Shown piece after piece: positions 47,921 to 57,265 of a DNA stretch of 64,000 bases. The stretch is from Kineosphaera limosa NBRC 100340 (GTDB lineage: Bacteria; Actinomycetota; Actinomycetes; Actinomycetales; Dermatophilaceae). The notes below the pieces were generated by a model. The model made no database searches. It had not been told where the DNA came from and worked only from the letters and a program-made list of their open reading frames with translations. A program made the position numbers and the translations under genes. Every line of letters starts with the position of its first letter. The stretch's first letter is position 1. Location: the NCBI RefSeq assembly GCF_000298215.1, contig NZ_BAHD01000019.1:35050-99049 (forward strand), given 5' to 3'.

Positions 47921-49057
47921 TCAGGCGACGGGCGCCGGCAGCGCGGCCGCCTCGACCTCGTCCGCCGTGTGGGGCGCCGCAGCAGTATCTTCGCCGAGCT
48001 CGGCCAGATCCGCGAGGAAGCGCTCGGCGTCCAGAGCGGCCGCGCAGCCGGAGCCGGCGGCGGTGATGGCCTGGCGGTACGTGTGGTCGACGAGGTCGCC
48101 GCAGGCGAACACGCCCGGCACGTCGGTGCGGGAGGTGCGACCGTGCGTCAGCACGTAGCCCTCCTCGTCGAGAGGCACCTGGCCGCGGACGAGCTCGCTG
48201 CGCGGGTCGTGCCCGATGGCGACGAACAAGCCGGTGACGGGCAGGTCGCGGGTGGCCCCGGTCTCGGTGTCGGTCAGCGTGATGCCGGTGAGCTTGGCAT
48301 CGCCGTGGATTTCGGTGACCGCGCTGTTCCAGGCCATGGTGATCTTGGGGTTGTCGAACGCGCGCTGGGCCATGATCTTGCTGGCGCGCAGCGAGTCGCG
48401 GCGGTGGATGAGCGTCACCGAGCGGGCGAACTTCGTGAGGAAGGTCGCCTCCTCGACGGCCGAGTCGCCACCGCCGACGACCGCGATGTCCTGGTCGCGG
48501 AAGAAGAACCCGTCGCAGGTGGCGCACCACGAGACTCCGTGGCCGGAGAGTCGCTTCTCGTCCGGCAGGCCCAGCTCGCGGTAGGCCGAGCCCATCGCCA
48601 GGATCACGGCGCGGGCGCGGTGCGTGGTGCCCTCGCCGTCGACGACCTCCTTGATCGAGCCGTTCAGCCGCAGCTCGACTGCGTCGTCGGCGACGAGCTC
48701 GGCGCCGAAGCGTTCGGCCTGCGCGCGCATGTTCTCCATGAGCTCGGGGCCCATGATGCCCTCGGGAAAGCCGGGGAAGTTCTCGACGTCGGTGGTGTTC
48801 ATCAACGCCCCGCCGGCCGTGACGGACCCGGTCAGCACGAGCGGCGCGAGGTTCGCGCGGGCCGCGTAAACGGCTGCGGTGTACCCCGCCGGCCCCGACC
48901 CCACGATGATGAGGTCGCGCACCGGGGCATCCGAGGCAATCGTGGCTTGCTGGGCAGCGGCAGCGCTCACCGCGTTGGCCGCAGCCGCACTACTGGTCGG
49001 TGTTCCGGTGGTGATGAAGCCTGCCGTCGGCGCGAAGCCACCGATGGAGTCGCTCAC
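47921..49057 (-). CDS. trxB: Thioredoxin reductase
   Basis: This 378-residue flavoenzyme transfers electrons from NADPH to thioredoxin. [20 protein letters not shown] binds [13 protein letters not shown] holds the redox-active pair, and [15 protein letters not shown] binds [15 protein letters not shown] is the C-terminal FAD block. GTG 49057 with AAGGGA upstream gives a 45-residue Ala/Thr-rich leader before the domain, longer than usual; a later start is possible. It pairs with trxA. Confidence 0.95.
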   Translation of the reverse strand: MSDSIGGFAPTAGFITTGTPTSSAAAANAVSAAAAQQATIASDAPVRDLIIVGSGPAGYTAAVYAARANLAPLVLTGSVTAGGALMNTTDVENFPGFPEGIMGPELMENMRAQAERFGAELVADDAVELRLNGSIKEVVDGEGTTHRARAVILAMGSAYRELGLPDEKRLSGHGVSWCATCDGFFFRDQDIAVVGGGDSAVEEATFLTKFARSVTLIHRRDSLRASKIMAQRAFDNPKITMAWNSAVTEIHGDAKLTGITLTDTETGATRDLPVTGLFVAIGHDPRSELVRGQVPLDEEGYVLTHGRTSRTDVPGVFACGDLVDHTYRQAITAAGSGCAAALDAERFLADLAELGEDTAAAPHTADEVEAAALPAPVA

Positions 49058-49241
49058 GGAAAATCCCTTCGCTGTGGGTCTGATGCCGCCGCCGACCAGG
49101 GACGATCCGATCATCGTCACTGGACTGGGCGGGGCCGGTTCGCCCGGGTCAACCGATACCCCGTGGGGCATATTCCCCCGGTGCTGTCCCCGCTCACGAT
49201 ACCGGCGACCCGCGGGCGCGTCCGCAGCCGCGCAGTCGCGC

Positions 49242-50144
49242 TCAGCGAATCGAGAAGGGGCCGGCGAGCACCTGGTCGGAGGCCGAACCGCACTGGCGCG
49301 TGACGGCGCGCACCTGGGTGCCCTGGTCACCTTGGGTCACGATGACGGCGGCGGGGGCACCGTCGAGGAACGCCAGGTCGACGATGGCGCGAGACGTGCC
49401 GCTGTTGGCGCCGATGGCGGCCAGGCACTCGGCGACGCCGCCGGTGGTGCCGATCGGGCCGATCGACGGGGCTTCCGCGGCCATCGTGTGCAGGGGTGCA
49501 CCGGGGGCCCGCCACAGGGTCGCGCCCTGCGTGGCCAGGTCGGCGGTCGTGTACTGCTGGGCGGAGACCGTGATGTGGGCGTCGACCGAGGCGCCGGGCG
49601 CGGTGCCGCCCCCGGGTGCGCCGTAGCTGCCGGTCTCGCCCTGATTGGCCGGCTCGCCCGCCCCGGGGGCGCCGGCATCGGGTGCCGCCGGTCCGGTGGG
49701 GGCCAGGGGTGCCATGGGGTCGTGGGGGTCGGCGGGGGCGTTGACGCCAGGCTCGCCGAGGCTGAGCTGGGCGTAGGTGCTGGGGTCGCTGGCCGCCCCG
49801 GCGGGGGTCAAGGCGTTGACGACCACGACGCCGCCCACGACGAACGCCGCCGCCGCGCCGCCCAATCCGAGCAGCAGTGACCTGGACGCCCCCGACACCG
49901 AGGCGACTTCGTCCTGCGGCGGTTGCCGACGCACGAACTGGTCGCGGGACTGCTGCCGCCGCACCAGCGGCGTCACCGACTCATCGGCCGGGCCGCGGCG
50001 CTCCTGCTCCGCCGCCAACGATGCGGCGATCCGCCCGACGAGCTCCGGCGGCATCGGGCCGGGGTCGGGCAGTGTCGCGAGCAGCCGCTGCACGCTCTCG
50101 TCGTCGTCCGACGAAGGGCGTAGGCGATAGATCGATCGCGTCAC
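49242..50144 (-). CDS. Single-pass membrane protein after sigM, possible anti-sigma factor
   Basis: This 300-residue protein has a cytoplasmic N-terminal part of about 80 residues with a helical segment ([19 protein letters not shown]), one membrane helix ([20 protein letters not shown]), and an extracytoplasmic Ala/Gly/Pro-rich linker plus a small domain with two Cys residues ([21 protein letters not shown]). A membrane anti-sigma factor is the natural expectation downstream of an ECF sigma gene, and in mycobacteria sigM is followed by rsmA, but no zinc-finger anti-sigma signature is seen. GTG 50144 is preferred over GTG 50153 because of the GAGG spacing. Confidence 0.65.
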   Translation of the reverse strand: MTRSIYRLRPSSDDDESVQRLLATLPDPGPMPPELVGRIAASLAAEQERRGPADESVTPLVRRQQSRDQFVRRQPPQDEVASVSGASRSLLLGLGGAAAAFVVGGVVVVNALTPAGAASDPSTYAQLSLGEPGVNAPADPHDPMAPLAPTGPAAPDAGAPGAGEPANQGETGSYGAPGGGTAPGASVDAHITVSAQQYTTADLATQGATLWRAPGAPLHTMAAEAPSIGPIGTTGGVAECLAAIGANSGTSRAIVDLAFLDGAPAAVIVTQGDQGTQVRAVTRQCGSASDQVLAGPFSIR

Positions 50145-50298
50145 GGTGTACACCTCAGGGAAACCGCAGGGGAACTGGCAGGTCGCGGCGGTCAGGCCGG
50201 ACATGAAGTTCAGACGTTCCGGGCAACCCGGAGGTTCCCTGAGTCGACCCTGACGTGTCCCGTAGGCCCACCGCCGCTCGGCGCCCTGTGGGAGTCGC

Positions 50299-50868
50299 TT
50301 ACGTGTCCTGAGGGCGCAGCAGCGGGGCGAGGGCGGAGCGGCCGCGGGCGCAGCGGGACTTCACGGTGCCCTCGGCGACGCCGAGAATCTGGGCGGTCTC
50401 GGCGACCGACAGGCCGTGCATGTCGACCAGCGTCAACGCCAACCGCTGCCCCTCGGGCAGGGTCGCGAGCGCGGCCTGAACGTCGAGTGCGGTCTCGACC
50501 GAGGAGTGCCGATCGTGCCGGTCCGCTAGTACGGCGGTGTGGTCGGCGGGCAGTTCGGTCGTGGGTCGGCGGCGGCGCAGGCGGTCGAGGCAGGCGTTGA
50601 CGACGATCCGGTGTAGCCACGTCGTCACGGCCGACTGTCCGCGAAAACTGTCGGCCCGCCGGAACGCCGAGATGAACGCGTCTTGCACCGCGTCGGCGGC
50701 CATCTCCCGGTCGCCGGTTGTGCGCAGCGCCACCGCCCACATGCGGTCGCGGTGTCGCCGAAAGAGCTCCCCGAAGGCGTCGGGGTCACCCGCGCAGTGC
50801 GCGGACAGCAGCTCGGCGTCGCTGTAGTCGGCCACCGGCCGCGGCGGCGCCGGCTGCTGCGTGGGCAT
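50299..50868 (-). CDS. sigM: ECF sigma factor, SigM-like
   Basis: This 189-residue group IV sigma factor has region 2 (DPDAFGELFRRHRDRMWAVA, DAFISAFRRADSFRG, TWLHRIVVNACLDRLRR) and region 4 (LPEGQRLALTLVDMHGLSVA, VAEGTVKSRCARGRSAL). ATG 50868 overlaps the stop of the pseudokinase gene (TGATG), so the two are coupled. The neighbourhood (murJ, trxA/trxB, parAB) matches mycobacterial sigM, a factor for envelope and long-term stress. It would direct polymerase to promoters not identified here. ECF assignment is certain; SigM is by context. Confidence 0.9.
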   Translation of the reverse strand: MPTQQPAPPRPVADYSDAELLSAHCAGDPDAFGELFRRHRDRMWAVALRTTGDREMAADAVQDAFISAFRRADSFRGQSAVTTWLHRIVVNACLDRLRRRRPTTELPADHTAVLADRHDRHSSVETALDVQAALATLPEGQRLALTLVDMHGLSVAETAQILGVAEGTVKSRCARGRSALAPLLRPQDT

Positions 50869-52688
50869 CAACGCAGGACGATCTCGTTGATCTGCGCCCG
50901 GAACCGACCGTCGGACTCCGCCGCGGCCTTGGTCACCCACACGATGAGGCGGCTGCCGGCCGTGGGGTTACGGACCGGCACGCTGCGCTCGCCCTTGCCG
51001 TCGGTGAACCCGCCCACGCGCGTCGCCCCGTCGAGGGAGGCCGAGTCGTTGACGAAGAACTCGACATCCTGGCTGTCGTGGTCGGGCAGCCACACGCGGA
51101 TCTCGTGCACGGTCGTACCCGCAGGCAGCTCCACGACCAGACCGACGCCGTCCTTCTGGTTGCCGAAGCTCGCGTTGCTGCGGTATCCCTCGGAGCGCCA
51201 GAACGTGCCCTGGTCGCCATCGATGGCGCGCGGGGCGGCCGACTCGTTCTCGGTGCCGTCGCCCTGGGGGTCGAAAGAGGTGATGCCGACCGGGGTGATC
51301 GGGTCGCCCAGGGTCGGGCTCGCCGCGGGACTCTGCCCCGGGGTGGTCGGCGCGGCGGTGCCGGGACCTGGTGAGGCCTGCGGCTCGGGCTGCTCGCCAC
51401 CGCGGGAGAACATGCCGAGCATGGTGGGCACCGCGAACATCATGGCGGCAATGATGACCGCCACGACCACGGCGAGGATCAGCTTGGCGTGCCGCCCCTC
51501 GACCTCCGGAGTGCGCGGCAGCATCGGAGCAGGAGGCGGCAGCGGCGTATTGCGTTGCTCGTCGAGCGCCTCGGGCAGGTTGAGAAAGCTCGGGTCGGCC
51601 CGCCGCTCCTCCAAGCGACGCCGGGTGCTGGCCGCTCGGGCGGCCCGCTCTGCCTCTCGATGCTCGCGCACCCGCGCGATCGGACCGGCGGAGGCGGCGA
51701 CCGCGGTAGCCCCACCCTCGGCACCGGAGCCGGAGGAGCCGGCCCCCACTGTGGCACCGACCGCGGCCCCTGCCCCGGCTCCCGCCGCGGCACCCGAACC
51801 GGCGCGCCGATCGCTGCGTCGGCCGCGCCCGCCGTTGCCGCCGGGACGGACCGCCGGAATCGCCTCCGTGGGCGCCGCGGGGGCCGGCGGCCGCGACACG
51901 GGCGTGACCTTGGGGGCCATGTGCTTGACCTGCGTGTGCGACCACGGGGCGATGCGGTCGACGAGCTCACGCGGGCTGCGCGGACCGGTGTCGTGGTTGA
52001 GGGTGGCGCGGCAGATCGCGTCGAGGTCCGGCGGTACGGCGACGGCGATCTCGGAAGGGGCGGCGACCCCCCCGACGATGCGCGGGGCGGCCTCCAACCC
52101 CGGGATGCGCTGTGGCAGCGGCCAGCGGGTGGTCATCGCGGCGTACATGAGCGCGACGGTGGCGACCGTGTCGATCCGCTCGGCGCGGTCGTCCTCGGCG
52201 TCGTCGTCGCCCTCCAGGGCCGACGCGGTGGCCAGCCCGGCGATCTTGATGAGGCCGCCGTCCGTGCGCCGCACCGAGTGGGGCGTCACGTGCAGGTGGT
52301 GCAGGCCGCGCGAGGCGGCGGCGGCCAGCCCGCTGGCGACCTCACCGGCGATCCGGCGCGCCTCCTCCGGGGGCAACGGGCCGGTGGAGATGAGGTCGGC
52401 GATGCTCGAGGAGTCCGACAGTGACTCCTCGACCAGCCAGCTCACGTCTTCGCCGGTGCCGACATCGAGCACGCGCACGAGACGCGGGTCGTTGAGGGCG
52501 GCACTGCGCCGCGCGGCGTCGACGATGGCATCGGCCCGCGACAGGTTGCTGGGGAACAGCGTGATCGACACCTCGCGACCCAACGTCGAATCGACGGCGG
52601 ACCACACCTCGATGGAGCCCAGATGGGCCCGTCGCTCGCTGAGCGCATAGCGGTCGGCAATAACCCGGCCCGTCCCTACGCCATACAC
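50868..52688 (-). CDS. Membrane-anchored pseudokinase linked to MurJ
   Basis: This 606-residue protein has a protein-kinase fold (residues 10-270) lacking catalytic residues: HRDLKPEN is replaced by HLHVTPHSVR, DFG by AGL, and the VAIK lysine by VSITL. Then come an Ala/Pro/Gly-rich linker, a basic stretch, one membrane helix (LILAVVVAVIIAAMMFAVP, about residue 405) and an extracytoplasmic beta-sandwich-like domain (GQGTFWRSEGY-type motif DQGTFWRSEGYRSNASFG, ending AQINEIVLR). In M. tuberculosis the same pseudokinase is fused to MviN and binds FhaA; here it is a separate gene 35 bases after murJ. It probably controls lipid II flipping by binding FHA partners. Confidence 0.85.
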   Translation of the reverse strand: MYGVGTGRVIADRYALSERRAHLGSIEVWSAVDSTLGREVSITLFPSNLSRADAIVDAARRSAALNDPRLVRVLDVGTGEDVSWLVEESLSDSSSIADLISTGPLPPEEARRIAGEVASGLAAAASRGLHHLHVTPHSVRRTDGGLIKIAGLATASALEGDDDAEDDRAERIDTVATVALMYAAMTTRWPLPQRIPGLEAAPRIVGGVAAPSEIAVAVPPDLDAICRATLNHDTGPRSPRELVDRIAPWSHTQVKHMAPKVTPVSRPPAPAAPTEAIPAVRPGGNGGRGRRSDRRAGSGAAAGAGAGAAVGATVGAGSSGSGAEGGATAVAASAGPIARVREHREAERAARAASTRRRLEERRADPSFLNLPEALDEQRNTPLPPPAPMLPRTPEVEGRHAKLILAVVVAVIIAAMMFAVPTMLGMFSRGGEQPEPQASPGPGTAAPTTPGQSPAASPTLGDPITPVGITSFDPQGDGTENESAAPRAIDGDQGTFWRSEGYRSNASFGNQKDGVGLVVELPAGTTVHEIRVWLPDHDSQDVEFFVNDSASLDGATRVGGFTDGKGERSVPVRNPTAGSRLIVWVTKAAAESDGRFRAQINEIVLR

Positions 52689-52723
52689 TCCTGCTCCTCA
52701 CGTCGAAAGTCCCCGACGCTAGT

Positions 52724-54352
52724 TTAGGCGGGCGTAGCACCGTCCTTACGCACGCCTCGCAGACGGCGCATGATCGGGTCGAGCACGGCGTTCAGCTCCC
52801 GCACTCGCATGCGACGGGCCGCAGCGACGTAGAGCACCATGAACAGCCCGCCGCCGATCACCAGGGCCGCCAGGGAGACGGCCCACCCGGCGCCGGCCCA
52901 TTCGGCCACCAGCAGCGCCGCGACCGCGACGATCATCCCCGGGATCGAGGCCACGAGAACGCGCACGGTCGTGCGCACGACGCCGTGCATCGGCAGCCCC
53001 TCGAGGCGCGCCGCGAACCACACGACGGCCAGCACCGCCGCCACGACATTGCTCAACGCCTGGCCCAACGCGACGCCGACCGCGCGGAACTCCGAGGAGA
53101 TCCACAGGCAGCCGACGGCGACGACGGCGGCGACCAGCGTGTTGACCACCTGCAGATAGAACGGGGCCTTGGCGTCCTCCATCGCGTAGAAGCCGCGTTG
53201 CAGCACGTAATAAATGCCGAAGGCCGGCAGGCCCAGCATCATCGCCATCGCGACGTAGGCGATGGCATCGGTCGTCTGCACCGAGTTCAACGGGTACAGC
53301 ACCCGGGTCAGCAGCGGCCCCAGCACGAGCGTCACGATCATGATCGGCACCGTCGCGATCGTCGTCAGGGTCATGCCCTGGGTGACGTTCGCCCGCAGCG
53401 CGGGCGTGTCCCCCGCGGACGCGGCCTGGCTCATCGTCGTGAACAGCGCCGTCACCAGCGAGACGGTGATGAGGCCGTGCGGGGTCATGAACAACAGGAA
53501 GGCCGTGTCGTAGGGCAGCTTGCCGGTGTCGCCCTCATCGACCGAGGTCAGCACCCGAGACTGCACGATGAGCCCCAGCTGGGTGACGACCAGCGCGGCG
53601 AAGGTCCACATCGCCACGCGCCCGGCGCTGCCCAACCCCACCCCGCGCCAGCCGAACCGGGGGGTGTAGCGAAATCCGCTCCGATACAACGGCACGATGA
53701 GCACGAGGGCCTGGGCGGCGACACCCAGCAGCAGCGAGCCGCCGAGCAGCCAGATCATCTGCGGGGAGTAGGCGCTCGGGGCGCCGACACCGCGCCCGTA
53801 GTGCACCAGGAACCAGCCGAGACCGGCGATCCAGACGATATTGCACAGCACCGGCGACCACATGTACCAGCCGAACCGCTCGCGGGCGTTGAGAACCTGT
53901 CCCAGGATCGTGTAGATGCCGTAGAAGAAGATCGCCGGCAGGGCGATATAGGAGAACGAGACGGCCAACGCGACCTGCTCGGGCACCGACGAGCCGTCCA
54001 TGAATATGCGCACCAGCAGCGGGGCCGCGGCGACGCAGACCACGGTGACGACGAGCAACGCCAGCAGCGCCAACGTCAGCAGACGGTCGATGAAGTCGCG
54101 GCCGCCGTCCTCGTGGTGCTTCTCGGCCTTGGTGATCTGCGGGACGAGCACCGCGTTGAGCACACCGCCGGCCAGCAGCAGATAAATGGTGTTGGGCAGC
54201 ATGTTGGCCACCGCCCAGGCATCACCGGCTAGGGACCGCCCGAAGATCGTCATGATCATGACGGAGCGGACCACCCCGAGCAGCCGGGAGACGAAGCTGC
54301 CGGCGGCCATCACCGCACTGTGCCGGGCGAGCCGGCCCGCCGAGGTCGTCAT
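52724..54352 (-). CDS. murJ: Lipid II flippase MurJ (MviN)
   Basis: This 542-residue MOP-family transporter has about 14 membrane helices. GSFVSRLLGVVRSVMIMTIFG and DAWAVANMLPNTIYLLLAGG are typical of MurJ/MviN. It moves lipid II across the membrane for peptidoglycan synthesis. ATG 54352 gives a short cytoplasmic N-terminus. It sits between the DUF6049 gene and the pseudokinase, a known envelope cluster in actinobacteria. No pseudokinase domain is fused to its C-terminus. Confidence 0.94.
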   Translation of the reverse strand: MTTSAGRLARHSAVMAAGSFVSRLLGVVRSVMIMTIFGRSLAGDAWAVANMLPNTIYLLLAGGVLNAVLVPQITKAEKHHEDGGRDFIDRLLTLALLALLVVTVVCVAAAPLLVRIFMDGSSVPEQVALAVSFSYIALPAIFFYGIYTILGQVLNARERFGWYMWSPVLCNIVWIAGLGWFLVHYGRGVGAPSAYSPQMIWLLGGSLLLGVAAQALVLIVPLYRSGFRYTPRFGWRGVGLGSAGRVAMWTFAALVVTQLGLIVQSRVLTSVDEGDTGKLPYDTAFLLFMTPHGLITVSLVTALFTTMSQAASAGDTPALRANVTQGMTLTTIATVPIMIVTLVLGPLLTRVLYPLNSVQTTDAIAYVAMAMMLGLPAFGIYYVLQRGFYAMEDAKAPFYLQVVNTLVAAVVAVGCLWISSEFRAVGVALGQALSNVVAAVLAVVWFAARLEGLPMHGVVRTTVRVLVASIPGMIVAVAALLVAEWAGAGWAVSLAALVIGGGLFMVLYVAAARRMRVRELNAVLDPIMRRLRGVRKDGATPA

Positions 54353-54388
54353 GTGGCTACTCCTGCCGCCTGCTGGTGCGCGGATGCG

Positions 54389-56677
54389 CTAGTTGATGTC
54401 CTTCAGGCTCTCCGAGGGGACCCGGGGCCGACCCATCCGCAGGGCACGGTACAGCCCGGCGACGAAGACGACTCCGATCAGTCCGCCGAGAGCGAGCATG
54501 ATCCAACCGTTGGTCGGTTGAACCCGCACGCGGACCGTCGCATCCGTGCCGAGCCTAGTGTTGGTGGGCGTCGCCAGATGTGTCGACACGGGAACGATCC
54601 CCGCGGCGACCGCCTCCGCCTGCACGCGCACGGTGGTCCGGCTGCCCGCGCGGATCGTCATGGGGGCGGGCTCGGAGACGATGCGCAGCCGCGGCGGGCG
54701 GCCCTGCGGCTCCAGCACGACCCGCACGTCGTGCACGTCGACGTCGAGATCGTTGACGACCGTGACCTGCAGCGCACCGTGCTCGGCGAAGAAGTTGAAG
54801 GTGCTCGGAACGACCGAGACGCCGGTCGTCAACTCTTCGACCCGGGCGCTGACCTGCTGCTGCGTGGGCTTCCAGCCACCCGGGGCGAACCGCCAGCGCG
54901 TGGAGACCAGGCCGTCGAGGGAGTCCAGGTCGGGCACCATCGCCGAGGTCGGCGTCGCGGTGAGCACCCCGGCCAGGCCCGCCAGCGGCGCCCGCAACGC
55001 CGCGAAGCTCGACAGCGCCGAACTGGTCAGCGGCGAGTCGCCCGGGGAGAGGGGATCGGTGGCGTCCGCGCGCCGCTCACCGACGGGGGCACGGGTGGTC
55101 TGAGCGTCGAGCAGGGCGCTGGTGTCGGTCAGCCGCACCCACGGCGTGCCCTGCAGGGTCGTCAACAGGCCGCGGGCCACACCGACGTCGGGGTCGAAGT
55201 CGCGTCCGGCGGCGATGACGATGCTGCGCTGCCGGCCGGGCGCCTCCGAGAGCAGAGTCACGGTCTCGGCGAGGGTGCGCAGCGTCAGCTCGGTGGCCAC
55301 CGCCGGGTCGGAGGCGGAGGTGAACAGGGCCGAGAGCTCGTCGTCGAAGGTCACGACCGGCAGCCCGCCACCCGTGACCCGGGCCGCGGAGCCGCTGACG
55401 TCGGGATTCTCGTCGTAGACCGAGCCGGGTGCCACGAGGGCGCTCGGGCCGTCGCCACCGAACCCGGCCCGCACGGCGGTGATGCCGGCGCTCGAGAGTC
55501 CCGGGCCCGCCGGCCAGGCCACGCGCGCCATGCCGGGCAGCCCGAGCAGCGCCGCCACCCGCGCGTCACCGGTGCTACCGAGCAGCCCCGACAGGTACTG
55601 CGGGGAGGCGCCCGCCGCTATGATCGCGCGCAGATCCGGGTCGTTGCGCGGCAGGGCCCACACGGGATGCCGCGTCGCCAACCCCGCGAGCCGCTCTCGC
55701 AGCGCGCCCTGCGCGGCCTCGGCCGGGTCGGTGGGTGTAGGCGTCGGCGACGGAGTCGCCGGTGGCGCGGTCTGGGGCTCTGGCGGCGTCGGAGTCTGCG
55801 CTGCCCCCGGCTCGGGAGCGGCCGCACCGGGGGTGGCCGCGGGACTCTGCGCCCCTGTGGCGGCGGGCGGCACGGCGCTGGTGCCGCCCGCACCTGCGGC
55901 GACGTGCCCGGGGGTGTCCAGCAACGCCGGATCCACCGCCCACGTCACGGGAAACCGGTCGGTGGCCGCAAGGATCGACTCGATGCGGCTGTCGGGGCCG
56001 ATCGCCTCGGCCCAGGCCTCGGCGCGCTGTTGCCCGGTCGCGGTGATGAGCGCGGGGTCGGGGTCGAGGGTCAACGGCACGACCACCGAGACATCCAGCG
56101 GCTGATACTCCTTGCGGGACTGGTAGGGCAGGTAGGTGGCGCGCACGGCCCGGATCGACGAGTCGGCCCCCGACTCGGTCTCTTCGGTGGCGTCGAACTG
56201 CAGCGGCAGCACGCCGAAGGTCCGGTTGCTGGTGATCCGGTTGCCCGGGATCGTCACGTCGACCACGGTCTCGGTGTCCGGCGGCAGGGGTTGGTCGGTC
56301 ACGGTCTGCGCCGCGAACGTCCCCGTCCGAAATCCGGGGCCGCCGAGGCCGGCGCGGGCGAACGCGCGCACCTGCGAGCGGGTGATCATCGCGCCGGGCG
56401 CGCCGAGGCGGGCGCTGACCAGCACGGGACCTGTCGTCGGGGAGGCGCCGGTGTTACGCACCCGAACTTGCGCGCGCACGTCCTGCCCGGGGGTTGCGAT
56501 GACCGGCTCCAGAGCGGCGACGTGCACGCTGAGCACCGCCCGGGAGGCTTGCGCCGCCGCCGAGCCGATCGCGCTGGGGGCTGCGGCGGTCGCGGGCACG
56601 GTGACCAGCGCCGACAAGCACACGAGGAGGGCGCTCAGCGCGGAGCCGAGCGCCCGCGCGGGCCGGCGCCGGCTCAT
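54389..56677 (-). CDS. DUF6049-like secreted/membrane protein
   Basis: This 762-residue protein has a signal peptide (ALGSALSALLVCLSALVTVP), a large extracytoplasmic part with beta-rich domains and an Ala/Pro linker, and a C-terminal membrane helix (WIMLALGGLIGVVFVAGLY). The architecture and position upstream of murJ match actinobacterial DUF6049 proteins, thought to act in envelope assembly, with no defined activity. ATG 56677 overlaps the Nudix stop (ATGA). The Thr/Pro/Ala-rich stretch at about residues 250-330 is low complexity. Confidence 0.8.
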   Translation of the reverse strand: MSRRRPARALGSALSALLVCLSALVTVPATAAAPSAIGSAAAQASRAVLSVHVAALEPVIATPGQDVRAQVRVRNTGASPTTGPVLVSARLGAPGAMITRSQVRAFARAGLGGPGFRTGTFAAQTVTDQPLPPDTETVVDVTIPGNRITSNRTFGVLPLQFDATEETESGADSSIRAVRATYLPYQSRKEYQPLDVSVVVPLTLDPDPALITATGQQRAEAWAEAIGPDSRIESILAATDRFPVTWAVDPALLDTPGHVAAGAGGTSAVPPAATGAQSPAATPGAAAPEPGAAQTPTPPEPQTAPPATPSPTPTPTDPAEAAQGALRERLAGLATRHPVWALPRNDPDLRAIIAAGASPQYLSGLLGSTGDARVAALLGLPGMARVAWPAGPGLSSAGITAVRAGFGGDGPSALVAPGSVYDENPDVSGSAARVTGGGLPVVTFDDELSALFTSASDPAVATELTLRTLAETVTLLSEAPGRQRSIVIAAGRDFDPDVGVARGLLTTLQGTPWVRLTDTSALLDAQTTRAPVGERRADATDPLSPGDSPLTSSALSSFAALRAPLAGLAGVLTATPTSAMVPDLDSLDGLVSTRWRFAPGGWKPTQQQVSARVEELTTGVSVVPSTFNFFAEHGALQVTVVNDLDVDVHDVRVVLEPQGRPPRLRIVSEPAPMTIRAGSRTTVRVQAEAVAAGIVPVSTHLATPTNTRLGTDATVRVRVQPTNGWIMLALGGLIGVVFVAGLYRALRMGRPRVPSESLKDIN

Positions 56678-57156
56678 CCCTCGCCGGCCAGCCGCTCCCA
56701 GGCCAACTGCGCGATGCGCCGCTCGTTGGGAAACGTCAATCGCTCCTGCACCTGCCGAAGGGGAATCCACTCGACGTCGATGGCCTCCCGGTCGGGGTCC
56801 TTCTCGACGGTCAGGTAGCCGCCGGTCGCCTCGAGCAGGTAGTGATGCACGATCTTGTGCACCCGCCGATCATGGGTCGAGAACCAGTAGTCGATGGTGC
56901 CCAGGGTAGTCAGCACCCGGCCTTGGATGCCGGTCTCCTCCTCGACCTCTCGCTCGGCGGTCTCCACGAGCGTCTCGTCGTTCTCCTGGTGCCCCTTGGG
57001 CAGGCACCACTCGATGCGCCCCGCCCGATTGCGGCGCGCGATGACCGCGATGTGGGCGCGGCCCTCCTGCACGTCGACCACGATTCCGCCGGCCGACCGC
57101 TCCAACACCGCAGGCAGCCGCCGCAGCGGTCGCGTGGGGCGTGGAGAAGCGCTCAT
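56674..57156 (-). CDS. Nudix hydrolase
   Basis: This 160-residue protein has the complete Nudix box, GHQENDETLVETAEREVEEE ending in TGI, with the required Gly, Glu and Arg residues. SAGGIVVD and WCLPKGH begin the domain. It hydrolyses nucleoside-diphosphate-linked compounds; the substrate is unknown. A longer upstream frame is antisense to cca and is rejected; ATG 57156 is used. It is the first gene of the DUF6049-murJ-sigM operon and overlaps the DUF6049 start. Position opposite cca is conserved in actinobacteria. Confidence 0.92.
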   Translation of the reverse strand: MSASPRPTRPLRRLPAVLERSAGGIVVDVQEGRAHIAVIARRNRAGRIEWCLPKGHQENDETLVETAEREVEEETGIQGRVLTTLGTIDYWFSTHDRRVHKIVHHYLLEATGGYLTVEKDPDREAIDVEWIPLRQVQERLTFPNERRIAQLAWERLAGEG

Positions 57157-57265
57157 CTTGTCACCATAACGACCCAGACCGAACGGATGCCGTACGTGCG
57201 GCGGGCTCGGGGGCGGGTGTCGCCTACTCTTGGCACACGTGTCCGCCCGCAGTACGCATCCAGAG

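Noticed and set aside
52985..56818. Long plus-strand open frames antisense to murJ and the DUF6049-like gene
   Set aside because: Composition (His, Arg, Gly, Gln-rich) and the intact genes on the other strand show they are shadows.
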